A DNA stretch of 64,000 bases from Nipponacmea schrenckii (lineage: Eukaryota > Mollusca > Gastropoda > Lottiidae), in the NCBI GenBank assembly GCA_030562195.1, contig CM060199.1:31578338-31642337 (forward strand). Reading direction: 5' to 3'. Below are positions 22,801 to 30,900 of the stretch, in pieces (positions within the stretch are counted from its first letter, which is position 1; every line of letters begins with the position of its first letter). Position numbers and translations under genes: made by a program. Under the pieces are notes generated by a model. The model saw only the letters and a list, made by a program, of their open reading frames with translations. It was not told the origin of the DNA and did not search any database.

Positions 22801-24316
22801 GGATGACAAATCTGATGATGATAGAGGTAACAACAGAGAAGATGATGTAGCTGGCAAAGCAGGAGATGATGACGATGAAACATCTGAAGATGATGGAGGT
22901 GACAAAGGTGATGATGAAGGTGACAGAGCTGGTGATGTTGACGGTGACATAAAAGGTGATGATGGGGGTGAAAATGCTACATATGATGGTGGTAATTCTG
23001 AAGATGACAAAGATGTTGATAATAAAGAGGAGAAATCTGATGATGATGATAGAGGTGACAATGGAGAAGATGTTGTCGGTGACAAATCCGGAGATGGTGA
23101 CGGTGAAAAATCGGAAGATGATGGAGGTGATAATGGAGTTGACAAAGGTGGTGATGATGAAGGTGGCAAAGCTAGTGATGTTGACAGTGACATAATTGGT
23201 GAAATTGGGGATGACAATGCTACAGATGATGGTGGTAATTCTGGAGATGACAAAGATGTTGATAATAAAAATGACAAATCTGATGATGATAGAGGTGACA
23301 ACGGAGAAGATATTGCCGGTGGCAAAGCCGGGGATGATGAAGGTGAAACATCTGAAGATGATGTAGGTGATGATGGAGGTGAAAAAGGTGGTAATGATAA
23401 AGGTAATAAAGCTGGTGATGTTAACGGTGACATAAGTGGTGATGATGGGGGTGAAAATGATACTGATGATGGTGGTAATTCTGAAGATGACAAAGATGTT
23501 GATAATAAAGAGGACAAATCAGGTGATGATAGAGGTGACAATGGAGAAGGTGTTGACGGTGGCAAATCCCGAGATGGTGACGGTGAAAAATCTGAAGATG
23601 ATGGAGTTGATGATGGAGGTGAAAAAGGTGGTGACGATGAAGGTGACAAATCTGGTGATGATGACGTTGACATAACTGGTGATGATGGGGGTGACATTGC
23701 TACAGATAATGGTGGTAATTCTGGAGATGACAAAGATGTTGATAATAGAGTTGACAAATCTGATGATGGAGGTGATAATGGAGGTGACAAAGGTGGTGAT
23801 GAAGGTGGCAAAGCTAGTGATGTTGACAGCGACATAATTGGTGAAATTGGGGATGACAATGCTACAGATGATGGTGGTAATTCTGGAGATGACAAAGATG
23901 TTGATAATAAAAATGACAAATATGATGATGATAGAGGTGACAACGGAGAAGATATTGTCGGTGGCAAAGCCGGGGATGATGAAGGTGAAACATCTGAAGA
24001 TGATGTAGGTGATGATGGAGGTGAAAAAGGTGGTAATGATAAAGGTAATAAAGCTGGTGATGTTAACGGTGACATAAGTGGTGATGATGGGGGTGAAAAT
24101 GATACTGATGATGGTGGTAATTCTGAAGATGACAAAGATGTTGATAATAAAGAGGACAAATCAGGTGATGATAGAGGTGACAATGGAGAAGGTGTTGACG
24201 GTGGCAAATCCCGAGATGGTGACGGTGAAAAATCTGAAGATGATGGAGTTGATGATGGAGGTGAAAAGGTGGTGACGATGAAGGTGACAAATCTGGTGAT
24301 GATGACGTTGACATAA
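7868..24316 (+). CDS. Giant Asp/Gly-rich repetitive protein, part 1 (N-terminal module and acidic block)
   Basis: I recognise no described family. The frame is open from the splice acceptor. The ATG at 7886 aligns to a Leu in the paralogue, so it is probably internal and the real start lies in an upstream exon. Counting from 7886, residues 1-348 form a mostly basic module with 'LKKTRLKP', 'CRINQNR', 'SSLNGLD' and 'EMKRYEHVGQRL', plus five 'YS[APL]' motifs (near residues 8, 42, 170, 255 and 295). An acidic linker ('NLEDEDED', about 349) leads into thousands of residues of G-D-D-G-G-D-K type sequence, regularising after 11690 into an 80-residue higher-order repeat. By eye Asp is more than a third of residues. 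Such composition is known from acidic biomineral proteins (Aspein-like), so an extracellular calcium-binding polyanion is a reasonable inference. The frame stops at 24316 only because of a 1-nt deletion in an A-run (24264-24267); the same protein pattern resumes in another frame. Confidence 0.8.
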   Translation, partial: RLTQSEMPSLPTSYSAKFGGTLKKTRLKPKQLLDTSEPLLILYHLANYSPLHKALQTVSDQQTRNMTRHCRINQNRGLTVVENKPVNLLDKSESKVISSLNGLDAEKKCQDNVQIGWESSERDSSSSLPREMKRYEHVGQRLNKRRNHSKDPLYHMISTFGETSPPDAQKTLGPQSNISLLSAYSPKLVIITCRQTDRRQLKGLGSQKANNVTVKIKPYSREWMNKHVILDIRPRTRRIRVRKKINQITVGLGESDALLPLSYSPKTTVDSPPLLDRGHIKEHESNYQLANISEDTNMPLPLQYSLNYEKKMLYQYVRSHKSKIRQGQPFDKTRVGFEDIDAIQIAKQYYPPDNNLEDEDEDQNEESSSQDSKGVCDNRGNDGADNIVDDICYTRNKNAGNNGAGDDRQNIECDDEGDGRDNDTGADRLNEGGNDSCNDRRNKRKDNDEVNNTDNEANFVASNDGGDKRPDDRSDDKGNDKRNHERDDADDNKRNTGSNDGRNNGDKDTGYTRHTNGGGDAGSKKAGDDGDDIACDNGFCKANNDGNNEVGNDDGDKFGDDRSEKAGDDGIDDDRDYKFGDYGGDIPCNDAGDKTDYYGVGKAGDDGVDKGDDDGQDKAGDEGDEGIGDDGDDKASGDKGDKDSNDGGDGLDDVRDDKSGNYEGDKTGYNGDEKDDDDEGDTTGDDRGDKDLNGGGEKEGDEGGGKVGDDRGDNDGDEGGEKGDNDGGDKNDDVEGDKGGDDESDKDGDDGGDKGGDNGGDKDGDDGGDNGGDDGGDRSDDDGDDKSGDDGGDKDGDDGDNNGDDDGGDKADDDGNGKGGDKGSDKGGDDEGDKSGDDGDDDISDNGDVKAGDNEGKKAGDDEGDKAGDGGGEKANDDKSYKGGKDVCDKAYEDGGDKSVDDAGDYGGNNRGNCDDIVIDDGTDNGGDDGGHKASDDGVVKDGDESEKAGDDRGAKADDNGLDKRREDIVKKAGEEGVGDDEGDNFGYDGDDKAFDDGGNIAGDNEVTNAGDYGGDKGGEDGGGNGGHYVGDKSSENIGKKAGDEGVGNVGDNDGNNADADIDEKVLDDDDEKTGENKVANDSDYGDDTGDEDGGGNGGDIGGGNGSHDGGDKSSEDIVEKAGDKGVENVGDDEDNNAGADIDEKVYDDGGEKAGDNEVANAGDYGGNKRSVEGGDKDGDDYGDKVGNNESDKVGDDEGDTNGDDEGNRDEDDGGDKNGDDGGYKTAENGGDDGVYKLCDDRDDKTSYDGVDRVGEKAFDDAGANARDDVCQISEDDGGDDKGGKGGIDECSKAGDIDGEITDDDGGDNSTDDGGKSGGDKDVDNKDDKSGDDRGNNGEDVVCGKAGDDNGEKSEDDGGDDGGDKGGDDEVDKDGDVDGEITGNDRRDNGKNDGGNSGGDKDVENKDEKTGDGRGDNGEDVGSGESGDGDGEKSEDNGGDDGGNKAGDVDGDITGDDGDDNATDDGGISGDDKDVDNKDDKSDDDRGDNGEDVVGGKAGDDDDEKKFEDDGGDDEGDRGGDDEGGKACDVDCDITSDDAGDYGTDDGGKSRGEKDGDHKDDKSSDDRGDNGEDVVGGKAGDYDGEKPKDDGGDDGGDKGGDDGGNNGTDDGGNSEGDKDVDNKDNKSDDYRGENREDIVAGKAGDADDLKSEDNGCIDRGDKGGDDDDGLASDVDGEITGDDGVDNGTDDGSSSRGDKDVDNKDDKSDNDRGEKGEDVVGGKGRDDDGETSEDDGGVDGGDKSIDDEGDKAGDFDGDITGVDGADNVSDDGGNSGDDNDDDNKDDNSDDEKGDNGEDVVGGKDGDDDNEKSKDDGWNDGGDKGGDDEGGKASDVDGDITGDDAGDNGTDGGVNSSVDKNVYNKDEESDDDRGDNGEDVVCGKAGNDDDEKSEYDGGDAGGDKGGDDEGGKASDIDGEITDDDGGDNSTDDGGKSGGDKDVDNKDDNSGDDKGNNGEDVVCGKAGDDNGEKSEDDGGDDGGDKGGDDEVDKDGDVDGEITGNDRCDNGTNDGGNSGGDKDVDNKEEKTGDGRGDNGEDVVGGKSGDGDGEKSEDNGGDDGGNKADDVDGDITGDDGGDNATDDGGISGDDKDVDNKDDKSDDDRGDNGEDVFGGKAGDDDDQKKFEEDGGDDEGDRGGDDEGGKACDVDSDITGDDGGDYGTDDGGKSRGEKDVDHKDDKSSDDRGSNRDVVGGKAGDDDDEKSEDDGGDDGGNKGGVDEGGKADDVDGDITGDVWGDNATDDGGNSGGDKDVDNKDDKSDDDRGDNREDIVAGKAGDADDLKSEDNGCIDRGDKGGDDDDGLASDVDGEITGDDGVDNGSDDGSSSKGGKDVDNKDDKSDNDRGEKGENVVGGKGRDDGGETSEDDEGVDGGDKSIDDEGDKAGDFDGDITGVDGADNVSDDGGNSGDDNDDDNKDDNSDYERGDNGEDVVGGKAGDDDNEKSKDDGGNDGGDKGGDDGGDKVGDDEGIKAGDVDGDITGDDGGDNATDDGGNSGDDKDVDNKDDKSDDDRGDNGEDFVGGKGGDDDGETFEDDGDDKGGDDEGGNAGDVDGDINSKDGGENDTDDGGKSEDDKDVENKEDTTGDDRGANGEDVEDGKVRGGDGEKSEDDGIDDGGEKGGDDDVDIPGDIATDDRGNSGGDKDVDNKDYKSDDERDDNGEDVGGAKAEDDDDEKSECDRGDKAGDVDFDITGDDRGDNATDDGGNSGDDKDVDNKDDKSGDDRGDNGEDIVGGKAGDDKGETSEDDGGDDEGDKGGDDEGDKAGNVDGDITNDDGSDNGTDDGDNSTGDKDVDNKDDKSDDDRGDNGEDVVGGKAGDDDNEKSKDDVGNDGGDKGGDDEGGKASDVYGDITGDDAGDNGTDGGVNSSVDKDVYNKDEESDDDRGDNGGDDEGGKASDVEGDITGDDGGDNGTEDGGNSRGDKDVDNKKDKSDDDRVDNGEDVVGGKAGDDEGETSEDDVGDDGGDKVGDDEGIKAGDVDGDITGDDGGDYATDDGGNSGDDKDVDNKDDKSDDDRCDKGEDFVGGKGGDDDGETFEDDGDDKGGDDEGGNAGDVDGDINSKDGGENDTDDGGKSEDDKDVENKEDTSGDDRSANGEDVEDGKFRGGDGEKSEDDGVDDGGEKGGDDEGDKAGDDDVDIPGDIATDDRGNSGGDKDVDNKDYKSDDERGNNGEDVGGAKAEDDDDEKSEGDRGDKAGDDDFDITGDDRGDNATDDDGNSGDDKDVDNKDDKSGDDRGDNGEDVVSGKAGDYDGEISEGDGGDKAGNVDFDITADDGDDNATDDGGNSGDDKDVDNKDDKSDDDRGDNGEDIVGGKSRDDEGETSEDDGGDDEGDKGGDDEGIKAGDVDGDITGDDGGDYATDDGGNSGDDKDVDNKDDKSDDDRCDNGEDFVGGKGGDDDGETFEDDGDDKGGDDEGGNAVDVDGDINSKDGGENDTDDGGKSENDKDVENKEDTSGDDRGANGEDVEDGKFRGGDVEKSEDDGVDDGGEKGGDDEGDKAGDDDVDIPGDIATDDRGNSGGDKDVDNKDYKSDDERGNNGEDVGGAKAEDDDDEKSEGDRGDKAGDDDFDITGDDRGDNATYDGGNSGDDKDVDNKDDKSGDDRGDNGEDIVGGKAGDDKGETSEDDGGDDEGDKGGDDEGDKAGNVDGDITNDDGSDNGTDDGDNSTGDKDVDNKDDKSDDDRGDNGEDVVSGKAGDYDGEVSEGDGGDKAGNVDFDITGDDGDDNATDDGGNSGYDKDVDNKDDKSDDDRGDNGEDIVGGKSGDDEGETSEDDGGDDEGDKGGDDEGDKAGDVDGVITCDDGGDIATDNGCNSGDDKDVDNRVDKSDDRGDNGEDVVGGKAGDDDGETSEDDGDDKGGDDEGGKAGDVDGDITGDDGGENDTDDGGNSENDKDVNYKEEKSGDDRGDNEENVVGDKSGAGDDGGDDEGGKASDVDGVKTGDDGDDNTTDDGGNSRGDKDADNKDDKSDDDRGDNGEDTVGGKPGDDDDEKSEDDGSDAGGDKGGNDEGSKESDVDGDITGDDGSDNGTDDGGNSTGDKGVENKDDKSDDDRGDNGEDVVGGKAGDDDGETSEDDEDDDGCDDGGEKGGDDEGDKAGDVDGDINGDDRGDNATDGGANSGDDTDVDNKDDKSDDDRGDNGEDIVGGKSGDDEGETSEDDGCDDEGDKDGDDEGGKASDVDSDITGDDGRDNGTEDGGNSRGDKDVDNKNDKSDDDRGDNGEDVVGGKVGEDEGETSEDNVDDDGGDKGGDDEGIKAGDVDSDITGDDGGDNATDDGGNAGDDKDVDNKDDKCDDDRGDNGEDFVDGKGGDDDGETFEDDGDDKGGDDEGGKAGDVDGDITSNDGGENDTDDGGNSEDEKDVENKEDTSGDDSGANREDVDGGKSRGGDGEKSEDDGVDDGGEKGGDDEGDKAGDDDVDITGDKATYDAGNSGGDKDVDNKDYKSDDERGDNEEDVGGAKAEDDDDEKSEGDRGDKAGDVDFDITGDDGDDNGTDDGCNSGDDKDVDNKDDKSDDDRGDNGEDIVKAGDVRGDNGEDVDGGKSRDGDGEKSEDDGVDDGGDKGGDDKGDKAGDVDGDITCDDGGDIATDDDGNSGDDKDVDNKVYKSDDRGDNREDVVGGKAGDDDGEKSEDDGYDKDGDDDGCKAGDVDGDKTGDDGGENDTDDGGNSENDKDVNYKEDKSGDDRGDNGEDVVGDKLGDGDGEKSEDDDSDDGGDDEGGKASDVDGEKTGDDGGDSNTDDGGNSRGDNGEDSVSGKAGDDDDEKSEDDGSDAGGDKCGDDEGSKVSDVDGDITVDDGSDDGTDDGGNSTGDKGVDNKVDKSDDDRGDNGEDVVGGKAGDGDGETSEDDDGCDDGLKKCGDDEGDKAGDVDGDINSDDRGENATDGGANSGDDKDIDNKEDKSVDDRGDNGEDVVGDKSGDGDGEKSEYDGGDDGGDKGGDDECGKASDVDSDIIGEIGDDNATDDGGNSGGDKDVEHKDDKSDDDRGNNREDDVAGKAGDDDDETSEDDGGDKGDDEGDRAGDVDGDIKGDDGGENATYDGGNSEDDKDVDNKEEKSDDDDRGDNGEDVVGDKSGDGDGEKSEDDGGDNGVDKGGDDEGGKASDVDSDIIGEIGDDNATDDGGNSGDDKDVDNKNDKSDDDRGDNGEDIAGGKAGDDEGETSEDDVGDDGGEKGGNDKGNKAGDVNGDISGDDGGENDTDDGGNSEDDKDVDNKEDKSGDDRGDNGEGVDGGKSRDGDGEKSEDDGVDDGGEKGGDDEGDKSGDDDVDITGDDGGDIATDNGGNSGDDKDVDNRVDKSDDGGDNGGDKGGDEGGKASDVDSDIIGEIGDDNATDDGGNSGDDKDVDNKNDKYDDDRGDNGEDIVGGKAGDDEGETSEDDVGDDGGEKGGNDKGNKAGDVNGDISGDDGGENDTDDGGNSEDDKDVDNKEDKSGDDRGDNGEGVDGGKSRDGDGEKSEDDGVDDGGEKVVTMKVTNLVMMTLT
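8926..11690 (+). repeat. Irregular acidic repeat region (edge of the Asp/Gly array)
   Basis: Coding repeat of 12-18 bp units (ggtgatgatggaggtgac and variants) without a fixed higher-order period. It gives (G-D-D-G-G-D-K)n with many substitutions to Asn, Ser, Tyr, Val and Cys. Divergence between units is clearly higher than downstream, as expected at the edge of an array homogenised by unequal exchange. Confidence 0.8.
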
Positions 24317-27300
24317 CTGGTGATGATGGGGGTGACATTGCTACAGATAATGGTGGTAATTCTGGAGATGACAAAGATGTTGATAATAGAGTTGACAAAT
24401 CTGATGATGGAGGTGATAATGGACGTGACAAAGGTGGTGATGAAGGTGGCAAAGCTAGTGATGTTGACAGCGACATAATTGGGAAATTGGGGATGACAAT
24501 GCTACAGATGATGGTGGTAATTCTGGAGATGACAAAGATGTTGATAATAAAAATGACAAATATGATGATGATAGAGGTGACAACGGAGAAGATATTGTCG
24601 GTGGCAAAGCCGGGGATGATGAAGGTGAAACATCTGAAGATGATGTAGGTGATGATGGAGGTGAAAAAGGTGGTAATGATAAAGGTAATAAAGCTGGTGA
24701 TGTTAACGGTGACATAAGTGGTGATGATGGGGGTGAAAATGATACTGATGATGGTGGTAATTCTGAAGATGAAAAAGATGTTGATAATAAAGAGGAAAAA
24801 TCTGGTGATGATAGAGGTGACAATGGAGAAGATGTTGACGGTGGCAAATCCCGAGATGGTGACGGTGAAAAATCTGAAGATGATGGAGTTGATGATGGAG
24901 GTGAAAAAGGTCGTGACGATGAAGGTGACAAATCTGGTGATGATGACGTTGAGATAACTGGTGATGATGGGAGTGACATTGCTACAGATGATGGTGGTAA
25001 TTCTGGAGATGACAAAGAAGTTGATAATAGAGTTGACAAATCTGATGATAGAGGTGACAATAGAGAAGATGTTGTCGGTGGCAAAGCTGGAGATGATGAC
25101 GGCGAAACATCTGAAGATGATGGAGACAACAAAGATGGTGATGATGAAGGTGGCAAAGCTGGTGATGTAGACGGTGACATAACTGGTGATGATGTGGGTG
25201 AAAATGATACTGATGATGGTGGTAATTCTGAAAATTACAAAGATGTTAATTATAAAGAGGACAAATCTGGTGATGATAGAGGTGACAATGGAGAAGATGT
25301 TGTCGGTGACAAATTCGGAGATGGTGACGGTGACAAATCTGAAGATGATGAGAGTGATGACGGAGGTGATGATGAAGGTGGCAAAGCTAGTGATGTTGAC
25401 GGTGAAAAAACTGGTGATGATGTGGGTGACAATAATACTGATGATGGTGGTAATTCTAGAGGTGACAAAGATGCTGATAATAAAGATGACAAATCTGATG
25501 ATGATAGAGGTAACAACGAAGAAGATAGTGTGATTGGCAAAGCCGGAGATGATGACGATGAAAAATCAATAGATGATGGAAGTGATGCAGGAGGTGACAA
25601 ATGTGGTGATGATGAAGGTAGCAAAGTAAGTGATGTTGACGGTGACATAACTGGTGATGATGGGAGTGACGATGGTACTGATGATGGTGGTAATTCTACA
25701 GGTGACAAAGGTGTTGATAATAAAGATGACAAATCTGATGATGATAGAGGTGATAATGGAGAAGATGTTCTCGGTGGCAAAGCCGGAGATGGTGACGGTG
25801 AAACATCTGAAGATGATGAAGATGATGATGGATGTGATGATGGAGGTGAAAAAGGTGGTGATGATGAAGGTGACAAAGCTGGTGATGTTGACGGTGACAT
25901 AAATAGTGATGACCGGGGCGATAATGTTACAGATGGTGGTGCTAATTCTGGAGATGACAAAGATATTGTTAATAAAGAGGACAAATCTGTTGATGATAGA
26001 GGTGACAATGGAGAAGATGTTGTCGGTGACAAATCCGGAGATGGTGACGGTGAAAAATCTGAGCATGATGGAGGTGATGATGGAGGTGACAAAGGTGGTG
26101 ATGATGAATGTGGCAAAGCTAGTGATGTTGACAGTGACATAATTGGTGAAATTGGGGACGAAAATGCTACAGATGATGGAGGTAATTCTGGAGGTGACAA
26201 AGATGTTGATCATAAGGATGACAAATCTGATGATGATAGAGGTAACAACAGAGAAGATGATGTACGTGGCAAAGCAGGAGATGATGACGATGAAAAATCT
26301 GAAGATGATGGAGGTGACAAAGGTGATGATGAAGGTGACAGAGCTGGTGATGTTGACGGTGACATAAAAGGTGATAATGGGGATGACAATGCTACAGATG
26401 ATGGTGGTAATTCTGGAGATGACAAAGATGTTGATAATAAAAATGACAAATCTGATGATGATAGAGGTGACAACGGAGAAGATGTTGTCGGTGACAAATC
26501 CGGAGATGGTGACAGCGAAAAATCGAAAGATGATGGAGGTGATGATGGAGGTGATGATGGAGGTGACAAAGGTGGTGATGATGAAGGTGGCAAAGCTAGT
26601 GATGTTGACAGTGACATAATTGGTGAAATTGGGGATGACAATGCTACAGATGATGGTGGTAATTCTGGAGATGACAAAGATGTTGATAATAAAGATGACA
26701 AATCTGATGATGATAGAGGTGACAACAGAGAAGATATTGTCGGTGGCAAAGCCGGGGATGATGAAGGTGAAACATCTGAAGATGATGGAGGTGATGATGA
26801 AGGTGACAAAGGTGCTGATGATGAAGGCGATAAAGCTGGTGATGTTGACGGTGATATAACTGGTGATGATGGGGGTGACATTGCTACAGATGGTGGTGGT
26901 AATACTGGAGATGACAAAGATGTTGAAAATAAAGTTGACAAATCTGATGATAGAGGTAACAATGGAGAAGATGTTGTCGGTGGCAAAGCTGGAGATGATG
27001 ACGGTCAAACATCTGAAGATGATGGAGACGACAAAGGTGGTGATGATGAAGGTGGCAAAGCTGGTGATGTTGACGGTGCCATGTCTTATGATGATGGAGG
27101 TGACAACGGAGAAGATAGTGTCGGGGGCAAAGCCGGAGATGATGACGATGAAAAATCAGAAGATGATGGAAGTGATGCTGAAGGTGACAAAGGTGGTGAT
27201 GATGAAGGTGGCAAAATTAGTGATGTTGACGGTGACATAACTGGTGATGATTTGAGTGACAATGGTACTGATGATGGTGGTAATTCTACAAGTGACAAAG

Positions 27301-27900
27301 ATGTTGATAATAAAGATGACAAATCTGATGATGAAAGAGGTGATAACGGAGAAGATGTTGTCGGTGGCAAAGTCGGAGATGATGATGACGGTGAATCATC
27401 AGAATATGATGGAGATGATGATGGAGGTGAAAAGGGTGGTGGTGATGGGGGTGACAAAGCTGGTGATGTTGACGGTGACATAACTGATGATGATGGGGGT
27501 GACAGTATTACTGATGATGGTGGTATGTCTGGAGGTGAGAAAGATGTTGATAATAAAGAGGACAGATCTGGTGATGATAGAGGTGGAAACGGAGAAGATG
27601 CTGTCGGTGAAAAATCTGAAGATGATGTAGGTGATGATGGAGGTGACAAAGGTGGTGATGAAGGTGACAAAGCTGGTGATGTTGACGGTGACATAACTGG
27701 TGATGATTGGGGTGACAATGGTACTGATGATGGTGTTAATTCTGAAGGTGACAAAGATGTTGATAATAAAGAGAACAAATCTGGTGATGATAGAGGTGAC
27801 AATGGAGAAGATGTTGTCGGTGAAAAATCTCAAGATGATGGAGGTGATGATGGAGGTGACAAAGGTGGTGATGATGTAAGTGACAAAGCTGGTGATGTTG
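11690..27900 (+). repeat. 240-bp (80-aa) higher-order coding repeat
   Basis: The block 'DKDVDNKDDKSDDDRGDNG' and 'GDVDGDIT' recur about every 80 residues; shadow-frame stops recur at 12906, 13146, 13386 and 13626, exactly 240 bp apart. Over 16.2 kb this is on the order of 65 units, with some units shortened or extended in 3-bp multiples. The most constant part is KDVDNKDDKS-DDDRGDNGEDVVGGKAGDD. The most variable part is the G-D-D-E-G-D-K filler. Most units carry one D-x-D-G-D loop. Three near-identical tandem copies of a 642-bp block occupy about 23100-25020. Confidence 0.9.
24264..24484 (+). other. Two single-base deletions breaking the giant frame
   Basis: At 24264-24267 the run gaaaaggtgg has four A; the sister copy at 23621 has five (gaaaaaggtgg). 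At 24481-24484 'attgggaaatt' lacks the T found in the sister copy 'attggtgaaatt' (about 23838). Between the two sites the Asp/Gly frame is fully open in frame 1, and after the second it continues open in frame 0 to the assembly gap. The deletions do not compensate: both must be real for truncation, or both are consensus errors in near-identical repeats. Confidence 0.85.
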
Positions 27901-30900
27901 ACAATGACATAACTGCGGGTGATGATAATGACCTTGACAAAGTTGGTAATGATGAAGTTGACAAAGCTGGTAATGATGGACTTGACCAAGCTTGTGTCGA
28001 TAGCGGTGAAATAGTTGGTGATATTGGACATGACCAGGCTGGTTTGGACAACGGTGAAATAGTTGGTGATATTGGACATGACCAAGCTGGTTTGGACAAC
28101 GGTGACATAGATGGTGATAATGATGGTGACAAATCTGGCGATGATGGTGATCACAATGCTGGTGATAATGGAGGTGGTAAAGCTGGTGATAATGGGGGTG
28201 AAAACGCTGTTGATAATGGAGGTGACAAAACTGGTGATAATGGAGGTGGCAAAGCCGGTGATAATGGAGGTGGCAAAGCTGTTAATAATGCAGGTGATAA
28301 AGCTAGTGGTAATGGAGAAGAAAAAACTGATGATAATCGAGGTGGCAAAGCCGTTGATAAGGGAGAAGAAAAAACTGGTGATAATGGAGGTGGCAAAGCC
28401 AGTGATAATAGAGGTGTCAAAGCTGGTGATAATCGTGGCGACAAATCTGGTGATAAAGGAGTTAATGGCAAAAAAGGTGATGATAACAAAGATCACGCTG
28501 TGCGGAGAGGATTTGAAGAAAACGCCGGTGCTAGGAAACATGATAAGGAAGGTGCTCAGAGAGGTTGGGAAGCAAAGGCAGGTGATGGGAGAACTGGAAG
28601 GAAGAGTGCGCGGAAAGGGGGGGAAGCAAAGGCAGGTGCTAGGAAGCCTGAAGGGAAGGGGATGCAGAGCGGAGGCAAAGCAACGGCCAGTGCTGGGGGG
28701 GAACAGAGAAACGGACAGGGAGGCGCACAAAGAGGTGGAGAAAGAGGAGGACAGAGGGAAGCACAAAGAAGTGGACAAAGAGGAGGACAGAGAAGTGCAA
28801 AAAGAGATGGACAGAGAGAAGGACAAAGAGGAGGACAAAGACGTGGAGAAAGAGGAGGACAGAGAGAACGGCAGAGAGGACAGAGAGGAGCGCAAAGAGG
28901 TGGAGAGAGAGAAGAACAGAGAGGAGCTCAAAGAGGACGACAAAGAGGTCCACAAAGTGTAGGGCAGAGAAGTGCAAAACGAGGAGGACAAAGAGGAGGA
29001 CAAAGAGGAGGACAAAGAGTTCGACAAAGAGGTGGACTAAGAGGAGGACAGAGAGGAGGACAAAAGGGTGCAAAAAGAGGGGAACAGAGAGGACGACAAA
29101 AAGGAGGACAGAGAGGACAGAGAGGAACGCAAAGAAGTGGACAGAGAGGAGCTCAAAGAGGAGGACAAATAGATCGACAAAGAGGAGGAGAGAGAGGAGG
29201 ACAGAGAGGAGGGCAGAGAGGCAGACAGAGAGGTCCAAAAAGAGGAGGACAGAGAGGAAAGCAAAGAGGAGGGCAGAAAGGAGCGCAAAGAGGTGGACAG
29301 AGGGGAGGACAAAGAGGAGGGGAAAGAGGCGCACAAAGAGGTCGACAAAGGGGAGGGCAGAGAAGAGGACAGAGAAGAGGACAGAGAAGAGGACAGAGAG
29401 GAGGGCAGAGAGGTGCAAAAAAAGGTGGACAGAGAGGCGGGCAAAGAGGACGACAGAGAGGAGGAAAAATAGGTGGACAAATAGGAGGGCAGAGGGGAGG
29501 ACAGAGAGGAAAGCAAAGAGAAAGGCAGAGAGAAGGAAAATTGGACCGACAAAGAGTAGGGCAGAGAGGAGGACAGAGAGGAAAGCAAGGAGAAGGGCAG
29601 AGAGGAGCCCAAAGACGTGGACAGAGAGGGGGGCAGAGAGGCGCACAAAGAGGTGGACAAAGAGGAGTCCAGAGAGGAGGACAGAAAGGAGGTCTGAGAG
29701 GACAGAGAGGATGGCAAAGAGGTGGACATAAAGGAGGACAGGGAGGAGGGCAGGGAGCTCAAGGAGGAGGACAAAGAGGTCGACAAAGAGGAGGGCAGAG
29801 AGAAGGACAGGGAGGAGGGCAGAGAGGCGGACAAAGAGGTGCAAAAAGAGGAGGACAGAGAGGAAAGCAAAGAGGACTGCAGAGAGGAACGCAAAGAGCT
29901 GGACAGAGAGGAGGACAGACGGCAGGGCAGAGAGGCGGACAAAGAGGAGGACAGAAAGGTGCAAAGAGTGGTAGACAGAGAGTAGGACAGAGAGGCGGGC
30001 AGAGAGGCGCACAAAGAGGTGGACAAAGGGGAGGACAGAGAGGAGGGCAGAGAGGTGCACAAAGAGGGGGAAAGAGAGGAGGACAGACAGATACAAAAAG
30101 AGGGGGACAGAGGGGAGGACAGAGAGGAAAGCAAAGAGGAGGGCAGAGAGGAGGACAGAGAGGAAAGCAAAGAGGAGGGCAGAGAGGAGGTAAAATAGGA
30201 CGACAAAGAGGAGCGCAAAGAGGTGGACAGAGAGGAGGACAGAGAGGCGCACAAAAAGGTGGACAAAGAGGAGGACAGAGAGGAGGACAGAGAGGTGCAC
30301 AAAGAGGGGGGCAGAGAGGAGGACAAAGAGGTCGGCAAAGTGGAGGGCAGAGAAGAGGAAAAATAGGTCGACAAAGAGTAGGGCAGAGAGGAGGACAGAG
30401 AGGAAATCAAAGAGGAAAGCAAAGAGGAGGAGAGAGAGGCGCACAAAGAGGTGGACAGAGAGGACGACAGAGAGGAGGAAAGAGAGGCGGACAGAGAGGT
30501 GCACAAAGAGGGGGGCAGAGAGGAGGACAAAGAGGTCGACAAAGCGGAGGCCAGAGAGGAGGACAGAGAAGAGGGCAGAGAGGTGTAAAAAAAGGGGGAC
30601 AGAGAAGAGGGCAAAAAGGAGGGCAGAGAGGAAGAAAAATAGGTGGACAAAGAAGAGGACAGAGAGGAAAGCAAAGAGGAGGGCAGAGAGAAGGAAGATT
30701 GGACCGACAAAGAGTAGGGCAGAGAGGAAAGCAAAGAGGAGGGCAGCGAGAAGCCCAAAGAGGTGGACAGATACGAGGACAGAGAGGGGGGCAGAGAGGC
30801 GTACATGGAAGTGGACAAAGAGGAGTCCAGAGAGGAGGAGAGAGAAGCGGACAGAGAGGTGCACAAAGAGGGGGACAGAGAAGAGGACAACGAGGAGGTC

